Assembly (NCBI GenBank): GCA_028280065.1
Contig: JANQMN010000002.1
Location: 1-64,000 of the forward strand
Origin: Hahella sp.
GTDB lineage: Bacteria > Pseudomonadota > Gammaproteobacteria > Pseudomonadales > Oleiphilaceae
Length of the DNA: 64,000 nucleotides
Direction of reading: 5' to 3'
The notes under the pieces were generated by a model that saw only the letters and a program-made list of their open reading frames with translations, had not been told where the DNA came from and ran no database searches. Positions 8,602 through 17,506 of this stretch are shown here, piece after piece. The translations under genes were made by a program, and so were the position numbers. The first letter of the stretch is position 1. Every line of letters begins with the position of its first letter.

Positions 8602-9558
8602 TTATTCCATGCCAACGACTTTATTGCTGCTGGAATCGGCCGAACCGTCTTCACCATTGAGACCAAAATTACTGAAAATCGGTCCGCAGTCCGGCTGCGT
8701 ATCGCTGGGAGCAGAATGACAGCTGACCGTCGGAGCACCGCCTTCATTGGCCGTAAAGTCTAGGTTCGCCAGTAACTGCTGAATATTGATAACGACGGCA
8801 TCGACGGCCGGATTAAAATTACTCAGCTCAACGGCTGGGGTATTGACCAAATCACACTGTTCCTTACCTTCCAGTGCCAGAATACCATCGCCGCCGCAGC
8901 CACGACTGCCAATATGGAGGTAACCCTCTCCTGGCGTCCCGTTTACATCTTCTATGGCGAAATTCATCACAAAGTGACGGTAGCCCGACGCCCATGACCA
9001 ATACATCTCGTTAAGGGGAGACGGTGCGTCTTCCGCCGTATTCGTGGCAATTACTTCCTTCATCAGCGCCTGAGGCACGCCGAGATCAAAGGTTATTCTG
9101 CTGATATCGGTGTCGGTGACAGATCCTGTGAGTCGGTTATTCGTGCGCGCCGTACCCTCACTAAAGGCAATGGCGTCAGACTGACAGGAACCGGTGGCGT
9201 TACTGGTCAAATCAATCAGACCGACAAACCCCTGGTCGTTTTGATACTGAAATTCGTTACTGTCCAGAGTCAACTCCACCTCGTCGCCATGAACGTTAAA
9301 TAGCTTGATATTGCTCACATAAAAGCGCAGATCGCTTACGCCCACAGCGGTATCGGCGGAAGGCCCGAATCCATACAACATGGTATCGCAACTTACTTCT
9401 TCCACCCCGCTGAGAGCCTTAAACGTCAGGCTGAAATCGCTGGTTTGAGCATCAGTCGCCGGAGGCGGATTATCACTGTCAGAACTGCCGCCACAACCCA
9501 CCAAAGCGATAGTGGCGATAACCGGTAAGATCAATTTATTTATTGAGGAATGCTTCAT
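8602..9558 (-). CDS. mbnP: MbnP-like copper-binding lipoprotein (metallo-mystery pair, four-Cys motif)
   Basis: The 318-residue protein has a lipoprotein signal (LVGC, Cys22) and the features of the MbnP family. These are paired cysteines (VSCDTM, near residue 57, and GSCQSD), a GSRGCGGDG segment, a C-terminal SCHSAPSDTQPDCG motif, and the signature MYWSWASGYRHF at 185-196. In characterised MbnP a tryptophan of this WSW motif is oxidised to kynurenine by MbnH and contributes to copper binding; here the candidates are Trp187 and Trp189. It is the first gene of the run mbnP-mbnH-porin-regB-regA. The protein should be periplasmic and membrane-anchored. No methanobactin genes are visible in the window. 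Confidence 0.85.
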   Translation of the reverse strand: MKHSSINKLILPVIATIALVGCGGSSDSDNPPPATDAQTSDFSLTFKALSGVEEVSCDTMLYGFGPSADTAVGVSDLRFYVSNIKLFNVHGDEVELTLDSNEFQYQNDQGFVGLIDLTSNATGSCQSDAIAFSEGTARTNNRLTGSVTDTDISRITFDLGVPQALMKEVIATNTAEDAPSPLNEMYWSWASGYRHFVMNFAIEDVNGTPGEGYLHIGSRGCGGDGILALEGKEQCDLVNTPAVELSNFNPAVDAVVINIQQLLANLDFTANEGGAPTVSCHSAPSDTQPDCGPIFSNFGLNGEDGSADSSSNKVVGME

Positions 9559-9705
9559 CGTTAATCACTGTGTTGTTTATAGTTGTATTCAATTTCCCAG
9601 GAAACTGGGGCAGATTTTGGTGAACGGTCGCTTAGCACGCTTTCATTGTTTTTGATTTTCTTTGTTAGACCGGGCTAGTTTAACAACGGGAAATTTAGTG
9701 TGGGA

Positions 9706-9722
9706 TGCGGCAAATTGCCGCA
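9706..9722. promoter_or_regulatory. 17-bp palindrome upstream of the mbnP operon
   Basis: The sequence TGCGGCAAATTGCCGCA has perfect 8-bp arms around one central base. It lies about 150 bp upstream of the mbnP start, in the 362-bp gap after the minus-strand lipoprotein gene. It could be an operator for a dimeric regulator of mbnP or a short RNA hairpin. The regulator is unknown to me. Apart from this, I see no gene in 9559-9920. Confidence 0.45.
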
Positions 9723-9920
9723 CTGTTAGAAGTTCCCGCACATCGCAGGTCGATTCAGTGATTTCAGAGCGCATCACTTTTCGGCAAATAGACAACAACG
9801 ATGGTGGGGTGAAGCCTGATTTTCTCCGGAAGGTCCCCTAACAAAGAGGGCCAATGATCTTTATAAGGGCTGATTCGGCACAGGCGAACGCTTATGGGGG
9901 GGTGTGGATTCAACTGAAAG

Positions 9921-10679
9921 CTATTGAACCACGAGCGTGAGATTCTTCAGCGTCCTTATCCGATAGGATTTCATCGAACCGCCTTCGCCAAATCCATCCG
10001 ACAGCGAACCCGATCTTTGCCTGGTGAATCGAAAATCGACTTCGCAGTTTTCGTCGCGATTAACGCCTTGCATGTTTTCCAACCGGTTATCAAAAAGAAT
10101 TTCGAAGTAGCCGTCGTCGGAAATGGTCGTTTCCTCCGAATCAATGACTTGGCCGCCTCCCAAGCTGACGCAGGTAAGGGTTGTCAAGACCTTGATGGAA
10201 TGGTCAGGATCGTCCGGCGTCCAGGTGATGACGGTAGGCACGCTGGAAAATAGCGTATCGTTCCTTTCCGGTAAGGTGATATCAAACCCCGCCGCCAAAG
10301 TCAGTCGCGAGTTCAAGATGTCGGATTGGTCGTTTCTATACAGGTTAAAAACAAACTCGGCTTCATCGGTGCCTACATCGATGTACAGTTGGTAATCAAT
10401 GTCCAGGAAATCGACATCCCGTTCCAATTCGCGGGTAATGCCGTTGACGCTGACGTCGATGTATTCGCCGTCGACCAACTCCACATTGGTGCCGTTTTTC
10501 CCGCCGACGTTGATTTCAGCGACCAGGCGGGTATTCCCCGTATCTTCCTCTGTCGCGACAAACTTTGCATATAGCCCCTGATTGGTGACATTGGTAGAAT
10601 CCGTGTCTTCGGTACTGCCACAGCCGCCGACAGCCAACAGCATGGCGATTAAAGGCAAACCTATGCTCGTTTTATTCAT
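9921..10679 (-). CDS. Lipoprotein of unknown function
   Basis: The 252-residue protein starts with a lipoprotein signal (lipobox VGGC, Cys20) and continues as a soluble, Asp/Thr-rich, beta-strand-rich domain. There is a pair of cysteines in the second half (LTTLTCVSLGG and ENCEVDF) that could form a disulfide. A good Shine-Dalgarno sequence (AAGGAGG) precedes the ATG. I do not recognise a family. It sits between the Fur-controlled heme operon (divergent) and the mbnP operon (same strand), so a role in surface metal handling is possible. The shared 473-bp divergent region with Fur boxes could regulate it as well. Confidence 0.7.
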   Translation of the reverse strand: MNKTSIGLPLIAMLLAVGGCGSTEDTDSTNVTNQGLYAKFVATEEDTGNTRLVAEINVGGKNGTNVELVDGEYIDVSVNGITRELERDVDFLDIDYQLYIDVGTDEAEFVFNLYRNDQSDILNSRLTLAAGFDITLPERNDTLFSSVPTVITWTPDDPDHSIKVLTTLTCVSLGGGQVIDSEETTISDDGYFEILFDNRLENMQGVNRDENCEVDFRFTRQRSGSLSDGFGEGGSMKSYRIRTLKNLTLVVQ

Positions 10680-10898
10680 GACGTCCTCCTTGGTGTCCTA
10701 ACTTTTTTACTATGATCTTGTTGGGATTTAGCGCTACGGAATCGCAAGTTTTCCTTAGCTCATTGTAACAATTAATTCATTCTCTACATTAGGCCATAAG
10801 AAATATTTAATCCAAAATCTCCAGGCAACATTGATTTTTTTCTCATCAACGCTTTATTCTTTACCTGTCGGTTTGAAGTTAACGGGTCAAATTGACAA

Positions 10899-10924
10899 GC
10901 CGGGGAGCTGGGGAGTTCCCCGGC
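10899..10924. other. GC-rich hairpin in the lipoprotein/hmuR intergenic region
   Basis: Perfect 8-bp arms (GCCGGGGA and TCCCCGGC) with a 10-nt loop lie in the 473-bp divergent gap. No long U-tract follows on the plus strand, so a classical terminator is doubtful. The rest of the gap holds the Fur boxes nearer hmuR. A 70-codon plus-strand frame overlapping the hairpin does not look coding. Confidence 0.4.
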
Positions 10925-11082
10925 GCCCTTTCCTCTCGTTGAAGTTCATTTTCCTGGCTCCTTATTCTCAACAAATACCCTGTATCAAGCAGCTTTTCGC
11001 GACCTACGAATCGGTCAACATTTGTGGCGGAACCGGAGCCTAACTTTTCGATATAAATTATCGTTCGATAATCAATATTAAT

Positions 11083-11135
11083 TGAGAATGATTATTGACA
11101 ATGATTGATAATTACTTAATGATAACGATTCTTAT
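11083..11135 (+). promoter_or_regulatory. Tandem Fur boxes upstream of the heme uptake operon
   Basis: Two good matches to the 19-bp Fur box (GATAATGATAATCATTATC) are visible: 11083-11101 (TGAGAATGATTATTGACAA) and 11117-11135 (TAATGATAACGATTCTTAT). A further overlapping half-match lies between them (AATGATTGATAATTA), and more AT-rich repeats lie just upstream. They sit 18-70 bp before the hmuR ATG, where Fur-Fe(II) would block transcription. This predicts expression of the whole hmu operon under iron starvation. Confidence 0.85.
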
Positions 11136-11152
11136 TTGCATTTTACGGATCA

Positions 11153-13192
11153 ATGACGACGTTGCGCTACACCTCTCTCTTGACCTTACCAATTCTAGTC
11201 GTTTCAGTTTCTATGCCGCTTGGTACAAACGCTGCCGAGGAAGTTGAGGAGCTTGTTGCCGCCAGCGAATTTGAAACCATGGTGGTCACCGGAACCCGCA
11301 CCCAAAAGCCAATCCTTGATACTCCCGTCAGAACCGAAGTAATTAGCAGACAACAGTTAGACGACCAACATGCCAGAGATGTGAAAGATGCGCTGGAGAT
11401 GTTACCTGGCGTGGTATTAAGGGCGATTCATGGGAAAAGCGGCTATGAAGTCTGGATGCAGGGATTTGACAGCAACCGGGTCAAAATTCTTATTGATGGT
11501 GAGCCCGTGGCTACTAGCACCGGATCTACCGTCGATGTTACCCAAATCAACAGCCTCGAAATAGAACATATCGAGATTGTGAAGGGGGCGGTTTCTGCGT
11601 TGTATGGCAGCTCGGCCATGGGTGGTGTCATAAACATCATTACCCGGTCGGTTGCCGAGGATTTTGGCTACGAGGCCAAGCTCGAAGGCGGTAGTTTCGG
11701 AAAGGATAACCTTAGCGAGAAACAGACAGACATTACCAGCCGACTAGGCTCAGGATCAGTTCAGTATGGCGCGGAGCATTACTACGCCCGGCTGGGGCTC
11801 ACCCTGCGTGACAGTGATGGTTTTGACGACACTCCAGACACCTGGGGGTCTCAGGGTCCTGAAGGAACCAGGTCCACCGGGGACCTGAAACTCGGCTGGC
11901 GACCAACTGATGGTCAGCGTTATGAGTTCAATGGTAATTATTACGAGGAAGACTTACGCACGCGCACTGCAACAAACGCTGGCGGCAAATACATACTGCA
12001 GCATAAGGATGAAGTTGCCGAAAGAACTCGCCTGGGATTACGTGCCTTTTGGGATCAAAAGAACTCGCAGATCAAAGCCAGTATTTTCAACGAAACCTTT
12101 GACAATACCACCTATCAGGATGTTTTAGCGACGCCGGAAAAAGAAAACCGCAGAGATTCTGAGCATCAGCGGACCAAAGCATCGATTGATGGAAATTGGA
12201 ATGCTTTCGAAAATCATCTACTCAGCCTGGGCACGGAATACTACCAAGAAGAACTGTCCCAGGTAAAAGACGGTGTTGTTGAGGTTCCGGCAGATACGGA
12301 CCACAACAGCGTTGAACTGTATGTTCAGGACGATATCTTTCTCACCGACAGCCTGGAAATTCTTCCCGGCATACGCGCTCAACGCGATAGCGACTTTGGC
12401 TACCATACTGCGCCGAAAATTAATGGTCGTTATGATTTCCAGGTCTCAACGGAATGGGAAGGATTCTTTCGAGGCGGCCTCGGTATGGGTTATCGGGTTC
12501 CGAATCTGAAGGAACGTTATTATATTTTCGACCATAGCCATCTGGGCTATATGGTGATCGGCAATGCGGATTTATCCCCTGAAGAGTCCACCAGCTATCA
12601 AGCCGGGTTTGGTCTTTTTAGACTTAGCGATGCACAACTTGAAACCAGCCTGGATACAAACTTCTTTTACAACGACACCAAAGATCTGATCGAAACCGTA
12701 TTTAATGAGCCGCTGACTGCAGTGCGCGAAGACAATGTCAGCATCCATAGCTATCTCAATATCGCTTCCGCTCGCACCTATGGTGCAGAGATTTCGCTAA
12801 GTCATCAGTTTAGTGAGGACTTATATATCACAGCAGGATATACCTGGACTCGCGGGGAAGACGAATCCACCGGAAAAGATTTGCCCAACCGTCCAGAGCA
12901 CCAATTAAAGACAACCCTAAGGTATGCCGGCAATCATGCTTGGCTAGGGAAATTCAATGTCATTCTGAATCATTTGTATCAAAGCTCCGAATTTGTCGAT
13001 CTGGAAAACCGTCGAAAGTCCGGCGGCTATCACATGCTCGATCTGAAAATCACAGTCCCGGTCACTTCCGGTCTCCAGTTCTATACCGGTATCGAGAATT
13101 TAACCGACGAGCAGCGCGATTTCGCCGATCCCGACGATCAGGGTCCGATAGAGGGACGTTACATTTATTTGGGTTTGTCCCTGAAAGGCTAG
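11153..13192 (+). CDS. hmuR: TonB-dependent heme/hemoprotein receptor HmuR
   Basis: The 679-residue outer-membrane receptor has a signal peptide (about 1-27), a probable TonB box region (ETMVVTGTR near 43-51), a plug domain (about 55-165) and a 22-stranded barrel. It carries a variant of the heme-receptor FRAP/NPNL signature: YRVPNLKERY followed by GNADLSPEES, with His residues between them (FDHSHLGY), as in HmuR/HemR/PhuR-type receptors. It is the first gene of a seven-kilobase heme operon under Fur boxes. Its function would be binding heme or hemoprotein and moving heme into the periplasm using TonB-ExbBD energy; those genes are not in the window. Confidence 0.9.
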   Translation: MTTLRYTSLLTLPILVVSVSMPLGTNAAEEVEELVAASEFETMVVTGTRTQKPILDTPVRTEVISRQQLDDQHARDVKDALEMLPGVVLRAIHGKSGYEVWMQGFDSNRVKILIDGEPVATSTGSTVDVTQINSLEIEHIEIVKGAVSALYGSSAMGGVINIITRSVAEDFGYEAKLEGGSFGKDNLSEKQTDITSRLGSGSVQYGAEHYYARLGLTLRDSDGFDDTPDTWGSQGPEGTRSTGDLKLGWRPTDGQRYEFNGNYYEEDLRTRTATNAGGKYILQHKDEVAERTRLGLRAFWDQKNSQIKASIFNETFDNTTYQDVLATPEKENRRDSEHQRTKASIDGNWNAFENHLLSLGTEYYQEELSQVKDGVVEVPADTDHNSVELYVQDDIFLTDSLEILPGIRAQRDSDFGYHTAPKINGRYDFQVSTEWEGFFRGGLGMGYRVPNLKERYYIFDHSHLGYMVIGNADLSPEESTSYQAGFGLFRLSDAQLETSLDTNFFYNDTKDLIETVFNEPLTAVREDNVSIHSYLNIASARTYGAEISLSHQFSEDLYITAGYTWTRGEDESTGKDLPNRPEHQLKTTLRYAGNHAWLGKFNVILNHLYQSSEFVDLENRRKSGGYHMLDLKITVPVTSGLQFYTGIENLTDEQRDFADPDDQGPIEGRYIYLGLSLKG

Positions 13193-13244
13193 CACCTGAT
13201 AAAAGGTCGTTAGAAAACACCTTATTCACTCAAAAGGAGCCACT

Positions 13245-14435
13245 ATGAAAACTAACAATTTTACTCACCCGTTGCTTATGAAGTTTAAACTGCTAGCGAT
13301 ACCGGCGAGTTTAACGCTGTTGACGGCATGTTCCGGTGGCGGCAGTTCCAGCAATAATGATGCTGAACCTACTCCCGATAATGGCGACATAGGGAATGCT
13401 TTCACCGCGATGATCGTCGATGCCAGCGACAATGGGGCATATCAATATCTAAATCTGAACAGCGGCGAAATGCTAACTCTGACTGAGGAAGCTGTTGCCA
13501 GCTCAACTGCATGGCATATTGCATTCCGCCGCAATAACCTGAAAGTCAATGGTGGTGCTTCTGGCAGTGGAAATGTCGCGGTTGCATTGGCTGTCAGCCA
13601 AGATGATTTTTATGATGCCGAGGGCAACGTTGACGCCAACGTGTTCCTCAATGCTACGCCAGACTCAGAAGAGGAACACATTTTAGCTGCTTTTGACGTG
13701 ACGACACTGGACTTCCAACAGGACATTCTGCTCCCAGCCATAGCAGGTAGCAGCGAGATGGACGGAACCCTTATGGACTTAGGCTGGTACAACTACGATG
13801 TTGCTACTCACCAAATTTCAGTGAATACAGACAATGGCTGGATCGTCAGTTCGGCTGAAGGGTCAAGCCATGCAAAAATGGTAGCAACAGCAGTCAACTA
13901 TGAGAGTGGTGTCGGCCTGGATGCCAGCTTCCTGTTCAGCGTTGAAACTGATACAGCTACTGGATTTTCCCAGGATGTCACATTCAATGCATCTGTGCCT
14001 GCGTCCGGCGGTGAACAATGTTATGACTTCGATTCTGGAAATTCAGTCGAGTGTGATACTGCCGAGTGGGACGTAAAATTAAAACTGGATGGGCGCGACT
14101 GGAATCTCTGGACTAATGGCGGCGTGACCGGTAGTGGCTCTGCTGGTGCTTTCGGACCATTAGCCACAGACTCCTGGGATAGCTATGTCAGTTCTGTAGA
14201 CGTACCTACCAACCACTTCATCACAGATGCATCAGGCGGCTTGTTTGAAAATCATCCCTGGTATGCCTACAACCTGCAGGGACAGCACAAACTCTGGCCC
14301 AACTACCGTGTGTATGTCATTGATACCGACACGACGAATCCGGACTCAATGAAATACAAATTACAGGTAACCAACTATTACTCAGACGCTGGTGTCAGCG
14401 GGTACCCTAACATTCGTTTTATGGCTGTTGAATAA
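13245..14435 (+). CDS. hmuY: HmuY-family heme-binding lipoprotein with two HmuY-like units
   Basis: The 396-residue protein has a lipoprotein signal (LLTAC, lipobox Cys about residue 28) and a strong Shine-Dalgarno AAGGAG six nt before ATG. The HmuY hallmark WHIAFRRNNLKVNGG appears near 89-103. A second, more divergent copy appears in the C-terminal half (WDVKLKLDGRDWNLWTNGG), and the end has the typical YKLQVTNYY strand. Porphyromonas HmuY is a single domain of about 216 residues, so this is nearly double length. It would capture heme at the cell surface and pass it to HmuR, encoded just upstream. Confidence 0.85.
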   Translation: MKTNNFTHPLLMKFKLLAIPASLTLLTACSGGGSSSNNDAEPTPDNGDIGNAFTAMIVDASDNGAYQYLNLNSGEMLTLTEEAVASSTAWHIAFRRNNLKVNGGASGSGNVAVALAVSQDDFYDAEGNVDANVFLNATPDSEEEHILAAFDVTTLDFQQDILLPAIAGSSEMDGTLMDLGWYNYDVATHQISVNTDNGWIVSSAEGSSHAKMVATAVNYESGVGLDASFLFSVETDTATGFSQDVTFNASVPASGGEQCYDFDSGNSVECDTAEWDVKLKLDGRDWNLWTNGGVTGSGSAGAFGPLATDSWDSYVSSVDVPTNHFITDASGGLFENHPWYAYNLQGQHKLWPNYRVYVIDTDTTNPDSMKYKLQVTNYYSDAGVSGYPNIRFMAVE

Positions 14436-14454
14436 ACTTAACCGGAGATTCGTC

Positions 14455-15522
14455 ATGACTTTGTCTGTCACGCTGGATGCCAGTCCAGAACAGTTAAAAT
14501 TTCTTTGGCAGGACCTTAAGCAAAAGCAACCCAAGCTAAGGATACGGAATGCCGCCCAACAGCTTGGCGTTAGCGAACTGGATCTACTGCTTACCGGCTT
14601 GGGAGAATCGGTAACGCTGTTAAAGGAAGACTTTGCCCAGATATTGATCGACCTGGAACTGGTAGGCAGAGTGATTGCATTGACCCGCAATGAGCAGGTG
14701 GTTCATGAACGCCATGGAACGTATGTCGACTTCACTGTAAATAAAGCCGGAACCATGGGCTTGTGTCTGGGGGAAATCGACCTTAGAGCTTTTTTGGGGT
14801 ATTGGCATACCGCCCTGGCTGTCGAAGAACCTATAGTTAATACGGACAAACAGCGCCGAAGCATCCAGTTTTTCGATATTGAAGGCACAGCCGCGCATAA
14901 GGTCTACCTAACCGATAACACCAACGAAGCGGCGTGGAATGATATCATCGCCAAGTATCTCCGCGAGGATCAGAACCATTCGTTCATTGCCCAAGCCAAA
15001 CCGAAAAAAGCCTATCCGAATAGTGGCAAGGTTACCGCAGAACAGATCCGCGATCCTTGGTCGAAGCTGAAAGACGTGCATCACTTCCAGGCGATGTTGA
15101 AAAAACTGGCGATTGATCGCCTGGAAGCATTGCAACTCGTCGGCAAGGACTATGCTACCCAACTAACCAGGGATGCGGCCGAAAATACGCTCCAGCTGGC
15201 AGCTATGCAGAAGCTCGACATTATGGTTTTCGTTGGCAATGGCAACATCGTGCAAATTCACACCGGGCCGGTCTCGAAACTGGTCCGAACAGGTCCCTGG
15301 TACAATGTACTGGATCCGGATTTTAATCTGCATGTCAATACCGAAGAAATCACTGACTGTTGGCTGGTAAAACGCCCGTCCTCCGATGGCACGATCACCT
15401 CGGTGGAGTGTTTTAATGGCAAACGAGAGATCGTTTTAACCTTCTTTGGCGCAAGAAAGCCTGGACAAGAAGAATTATCGGGCTGGCGATCGCTTACGGA
15501 TAAGCTGGAGCGACTATCATGA
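14455..15522 (+). CDS. hmuS: Hemin-degrading/hemin transport factor HmuS (ChuS/HemS family)
   Basis: The 355-residue protein has the two-fold repeated structure of ChuS/HemS/PhuS cytoplasmic heme proteins (about 20-170 and 195-350). It contains family segments such as NEQVVHERHGTYVD in the first repeat and GNGNIVQIHTGPV with GPWYNVLDPDFNLHV in the second. The ATG at 14455 is preferred because GGAG lies shortly before it and an earlier frame start would overlap hmuY. Family members bind heme after import and either degrade it or deliver it to heme oxygenase. It is located between hmuY and hmuT, and its stop overlaps the hmuT start (ATGA). Confidence 0.9.
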   Translation: MTLSVTLDASPEQLKFLWQDLKQKQPKLRIRNAAQQLGVSELDLLLTGLGESVTLLKEDFAQILIDLELVGRVIALTRNEQVVHERHGTYVDFTVNKAGTMGLCLGEIDLRAFLGYWHTALAVEEPIVNTDKQRRSIQFFDIEGTAAHKVYLTDNTNEAAWNDIIAKYLREDQNHSFIAQAKPKKAYPNSGKVTAEQIRDPWSKLKDVHHFQAMLKKLAIDRLEALQLVGKDYATQLTRDAAENTLQLAAMQKLDIMVFVGNGNIVQIHTGPVSKLVRTGPWYNVLDPDFNLHVNTEEITDCWLVKRPSSDGTITSVECFNGKREIVLTFFGARKPGQEELSGWRSLTDKLERLS

Positions 15523-16439
15523 ACGGCCTTCCGATCCGCAGCTTAATATCATCTATGAAGCAAATCTTTTCCAACCTACAGATTGTTGCATTGCAAGTTT
15601 TGGCATTGCTTTCAATCAATGTCAACGCAGACGGACATACTACGAGTAGCGCCGGTCAACATGCAAACTACCAACGAATCGTCTCCATCGGCGGTGCAAT
15701 CACCGAAACCATTTTCGCCTTGAAACAAGGACACCGGATTGTCGGCACCGACACCACCAGCTACTATCCTCCAGCAGCGGAGCAAACCCCAAAAGTGGGT
15801 TATCAACGCACCTTATCCGCGGAAGGCATCCTATCGTTACAACCCGATGTGATCATTGCCAGCGACCATGCGGGACCGCCGAAGGTGATCGAACAACTCA
15901 AGGCCACCGGCACTCCATTTCTCAAACTGGAAACCCCCGACGACATCGACAACATTGTCGGCAACATTCGGCAACTGGCAACCTGGCTAAACACCACAGC
16001 CGAAGGCAAAGCACTGGAAGCCGATATTCGACGCCAGGAAAGAGAACTTCAAGCACTTCGGGCCGATGCGGATAACGCGCCCGCCGTGGTCTTTGTATTA
16101 CAGCACGGAGGCGGAGCGCCCATGGTGGCGGGCAGCGACACAAGCGCGGCACAAATCATTCAATTGGCCGGCGGGAAAAATGCCGTTAGCGCATTCGAAG
16201 GGTATAAACCCCTCACTCCCGAGGCGTTACTAGCGGCAGCGCCGAAATTTATTTTAACCACCAACATGGGGTTGGAGAAAGTCGGCGGCGCCGACAGTAT
16301 GCTGGAAGTTCCCGGCGTCAAGCTGACGCCCGCAGGCAAGCAGAAAAACATTATCGCCATGGACGGATTGCTGTTATTGGGCTTCGGCCCCCGGACTCCG
16401 GAAGCGGCGTTACAACTGCATCGAATGCTCACCAATTAA
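15519..16439 (+). CDS. hmuT: Periplasmic heme-binding protein HmuT
   Basis: The 306-residue protein is a class III (FhuD/BtuF-type) ABC substrate-binding protein. After a signal sequence it contains QRIVSIGGAITETIFALKQGHRIVGTDTTSYYP, the usual N-lobe beginning of HmuT, followed by a long backbone helix and a C-lobe ending LHRMLTN. The candidate heme ligand is the Tyr in DTTSYYPP. The ATG overlaps the hmuS stop; an internal ATG at 15555 would give a more standard signal peptide. It delivers periplasmic heme to HmuUV. Confidence 0.9.
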   Translation: MNGLPIRSLISSMKQIFSNLQIVALQVLALLSINVNADGHTTSSAGQHANYQRIVSIGGAITETIFALKQGHRIVGTDTTSYYPPAAEQTPKVGYQRTLSAEGILSLQPDVIIASDHAGPPKVIEQLKATGTPFLKLETPDDIDNIVGNIRQLATWLNTTAEGKALEADIRRQERELQALRADADNAPAVVFVLQHGGGAPMVAGSDTSAAQIIQLAGGKNAVSAFEGYKPLTPEALLAAAPKFILTTNMGLEKVGGADSMLEVPGVKLTPAGKQKNIIAMDGLLLLGFGPRTPEAALQLHRMLTN

Positions 16440-17468
16440 GTGTTGAAGGGAATGACCCAATCCCCCATATTGAAGGCTAACGCACTACCCTGGCTACTCC
16501 TGGGCGGTTGTCTGGTTTTGGCATTCGTATTGGGCATGGCGACAGGTTCGTATGCAATTCAATGGGTAGATTTCCATGACTTTTCGCCAACTCGGCAGGA
16601 CTGGATAGTACTCTGGGAAATTCGCTTACCGAGGATTCTGTTGTCTGGCATCGTCGGTTGCATTTTGGCTATTGCAGGAGCGTCTTTACAAGGTTTGTTT
16701 CGCAACCCGTTAGCTGATCCAGGTCTAATCGGAATATCCAGCGGCGCTGCCCTGGCAGTCGCCATTCTGATTGTCGTGCTGCCAACCAGCGGTGGCTGGA
16801 TGGGACTCTACGGGATCAGTGTTGCGGCCTTTATCGGCGGCTTGCTAACCAGCTATTTTATTTTTCGTATTGGCCGTCGGACATCAGGCAATGTGCTTCA
16901 TTTGATCCTTGCCGGCGTTGCCATCAACGCTATTGCCGCTGCCGGTGTGGGATTTCTGACCTACTTGAGTAATGACCAACAACTCAGGACATTAACCTTC
17001 TGGACCATGGGGAGTTTTGGTGGTGCGCTGTGGCCAGTTGTCATTGTTACTCTGTCACTCGGTATTCCGGCGATTCTATTGTTGCAGCGTCAGGCTTCCG
17101 CTCTTAACAGGTTATTGCTAGGCGAACAGGAAGCTGCCTATCTTGGCACTGACGTACAGATCCTCAAACGCAATATCATTTTGCTGACCTCACTGGCTGT
17201 TGGCGTAGCAGTTGCCATGTCAGGGATCATCGGCTTCGTAGGTTTGGTTGTACCACACTTAGTGAGATTGGTCTGGAAAGCAGATCATCGCGTTCTATTG
17301 CCAGCATCGGCAATTCTCGGCGCTGTGCTCACTATAGTCGCGGATACAGTGGCACGAACCATTGTAAGCCCTGCTGAAATGCCGGTTGGCATTATTACGA
17401 GTCTGGTAGGCGGGCCATTTTTCCTATGGCTTTTGTATCGCTCATTACATATCGAACGTGGGATGTAA
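16440..17468 (+). CDS. hmuU: Heme ABC transporter permease HmuU (FecCD family)
   Basis: The 342-residue protein has ten predicted membrane helices and the conserved FecCD segments WEIRLPRILLSGIVG, GASLQGLFRNPLADPGLIG and GFVGLVVPHLVRL. These identify an iron-siderophore/heme permease of the BtuC fold. GTG at 16440, immediately after the hmuT stop, and ATG at 16452 are both possible starts; GAAGGGA at 16444 is too close to the ATG to decide. It forms the inner-membrane channel that works with HmuT and HmuV. Confidence 0.92.
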   Translation: MLKGMTQSPILKANALPWLLLGGCLVLAFVLGMATGSYAIQWVDFHDFSPTRQDWIVLWEIRLPRILLSGIVGCILAIAGASLQGLFRNPLADPGLIGISSGAALAVAILIVVLPTSGGWMGLYGISVAAFIGGLLTSYFIFRIGRRTSGNVLHLILAGVAINAIAAAGVGFLTYLSNDQQLRTLTFWTMGSFGGALWPVVIVTLSLGIPAILLLQRQASALNRLLLGEQEAAYLGTDVQILKRNIILLTSLAVGVAVAMSGIIGFVGLVVPHLVRLVWKADHRVLLPASAILGAVLTIVADTVARTIVSPAEMPVGIITSLVGGPFFLWLLYRSLHIERGM

Positions 17469-17506
17469 GGGGCAGATGAACAACTATTCGTACAGAGGTT
17501 AACCGC

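Noticed and set aside
10831-11043. 70-codon plus-strand frame upstream of hmuR
   Set aside because: No ribosome site, no homology that I recognise, and it contains a GC-rich hairpin; it is more likely untranslated.
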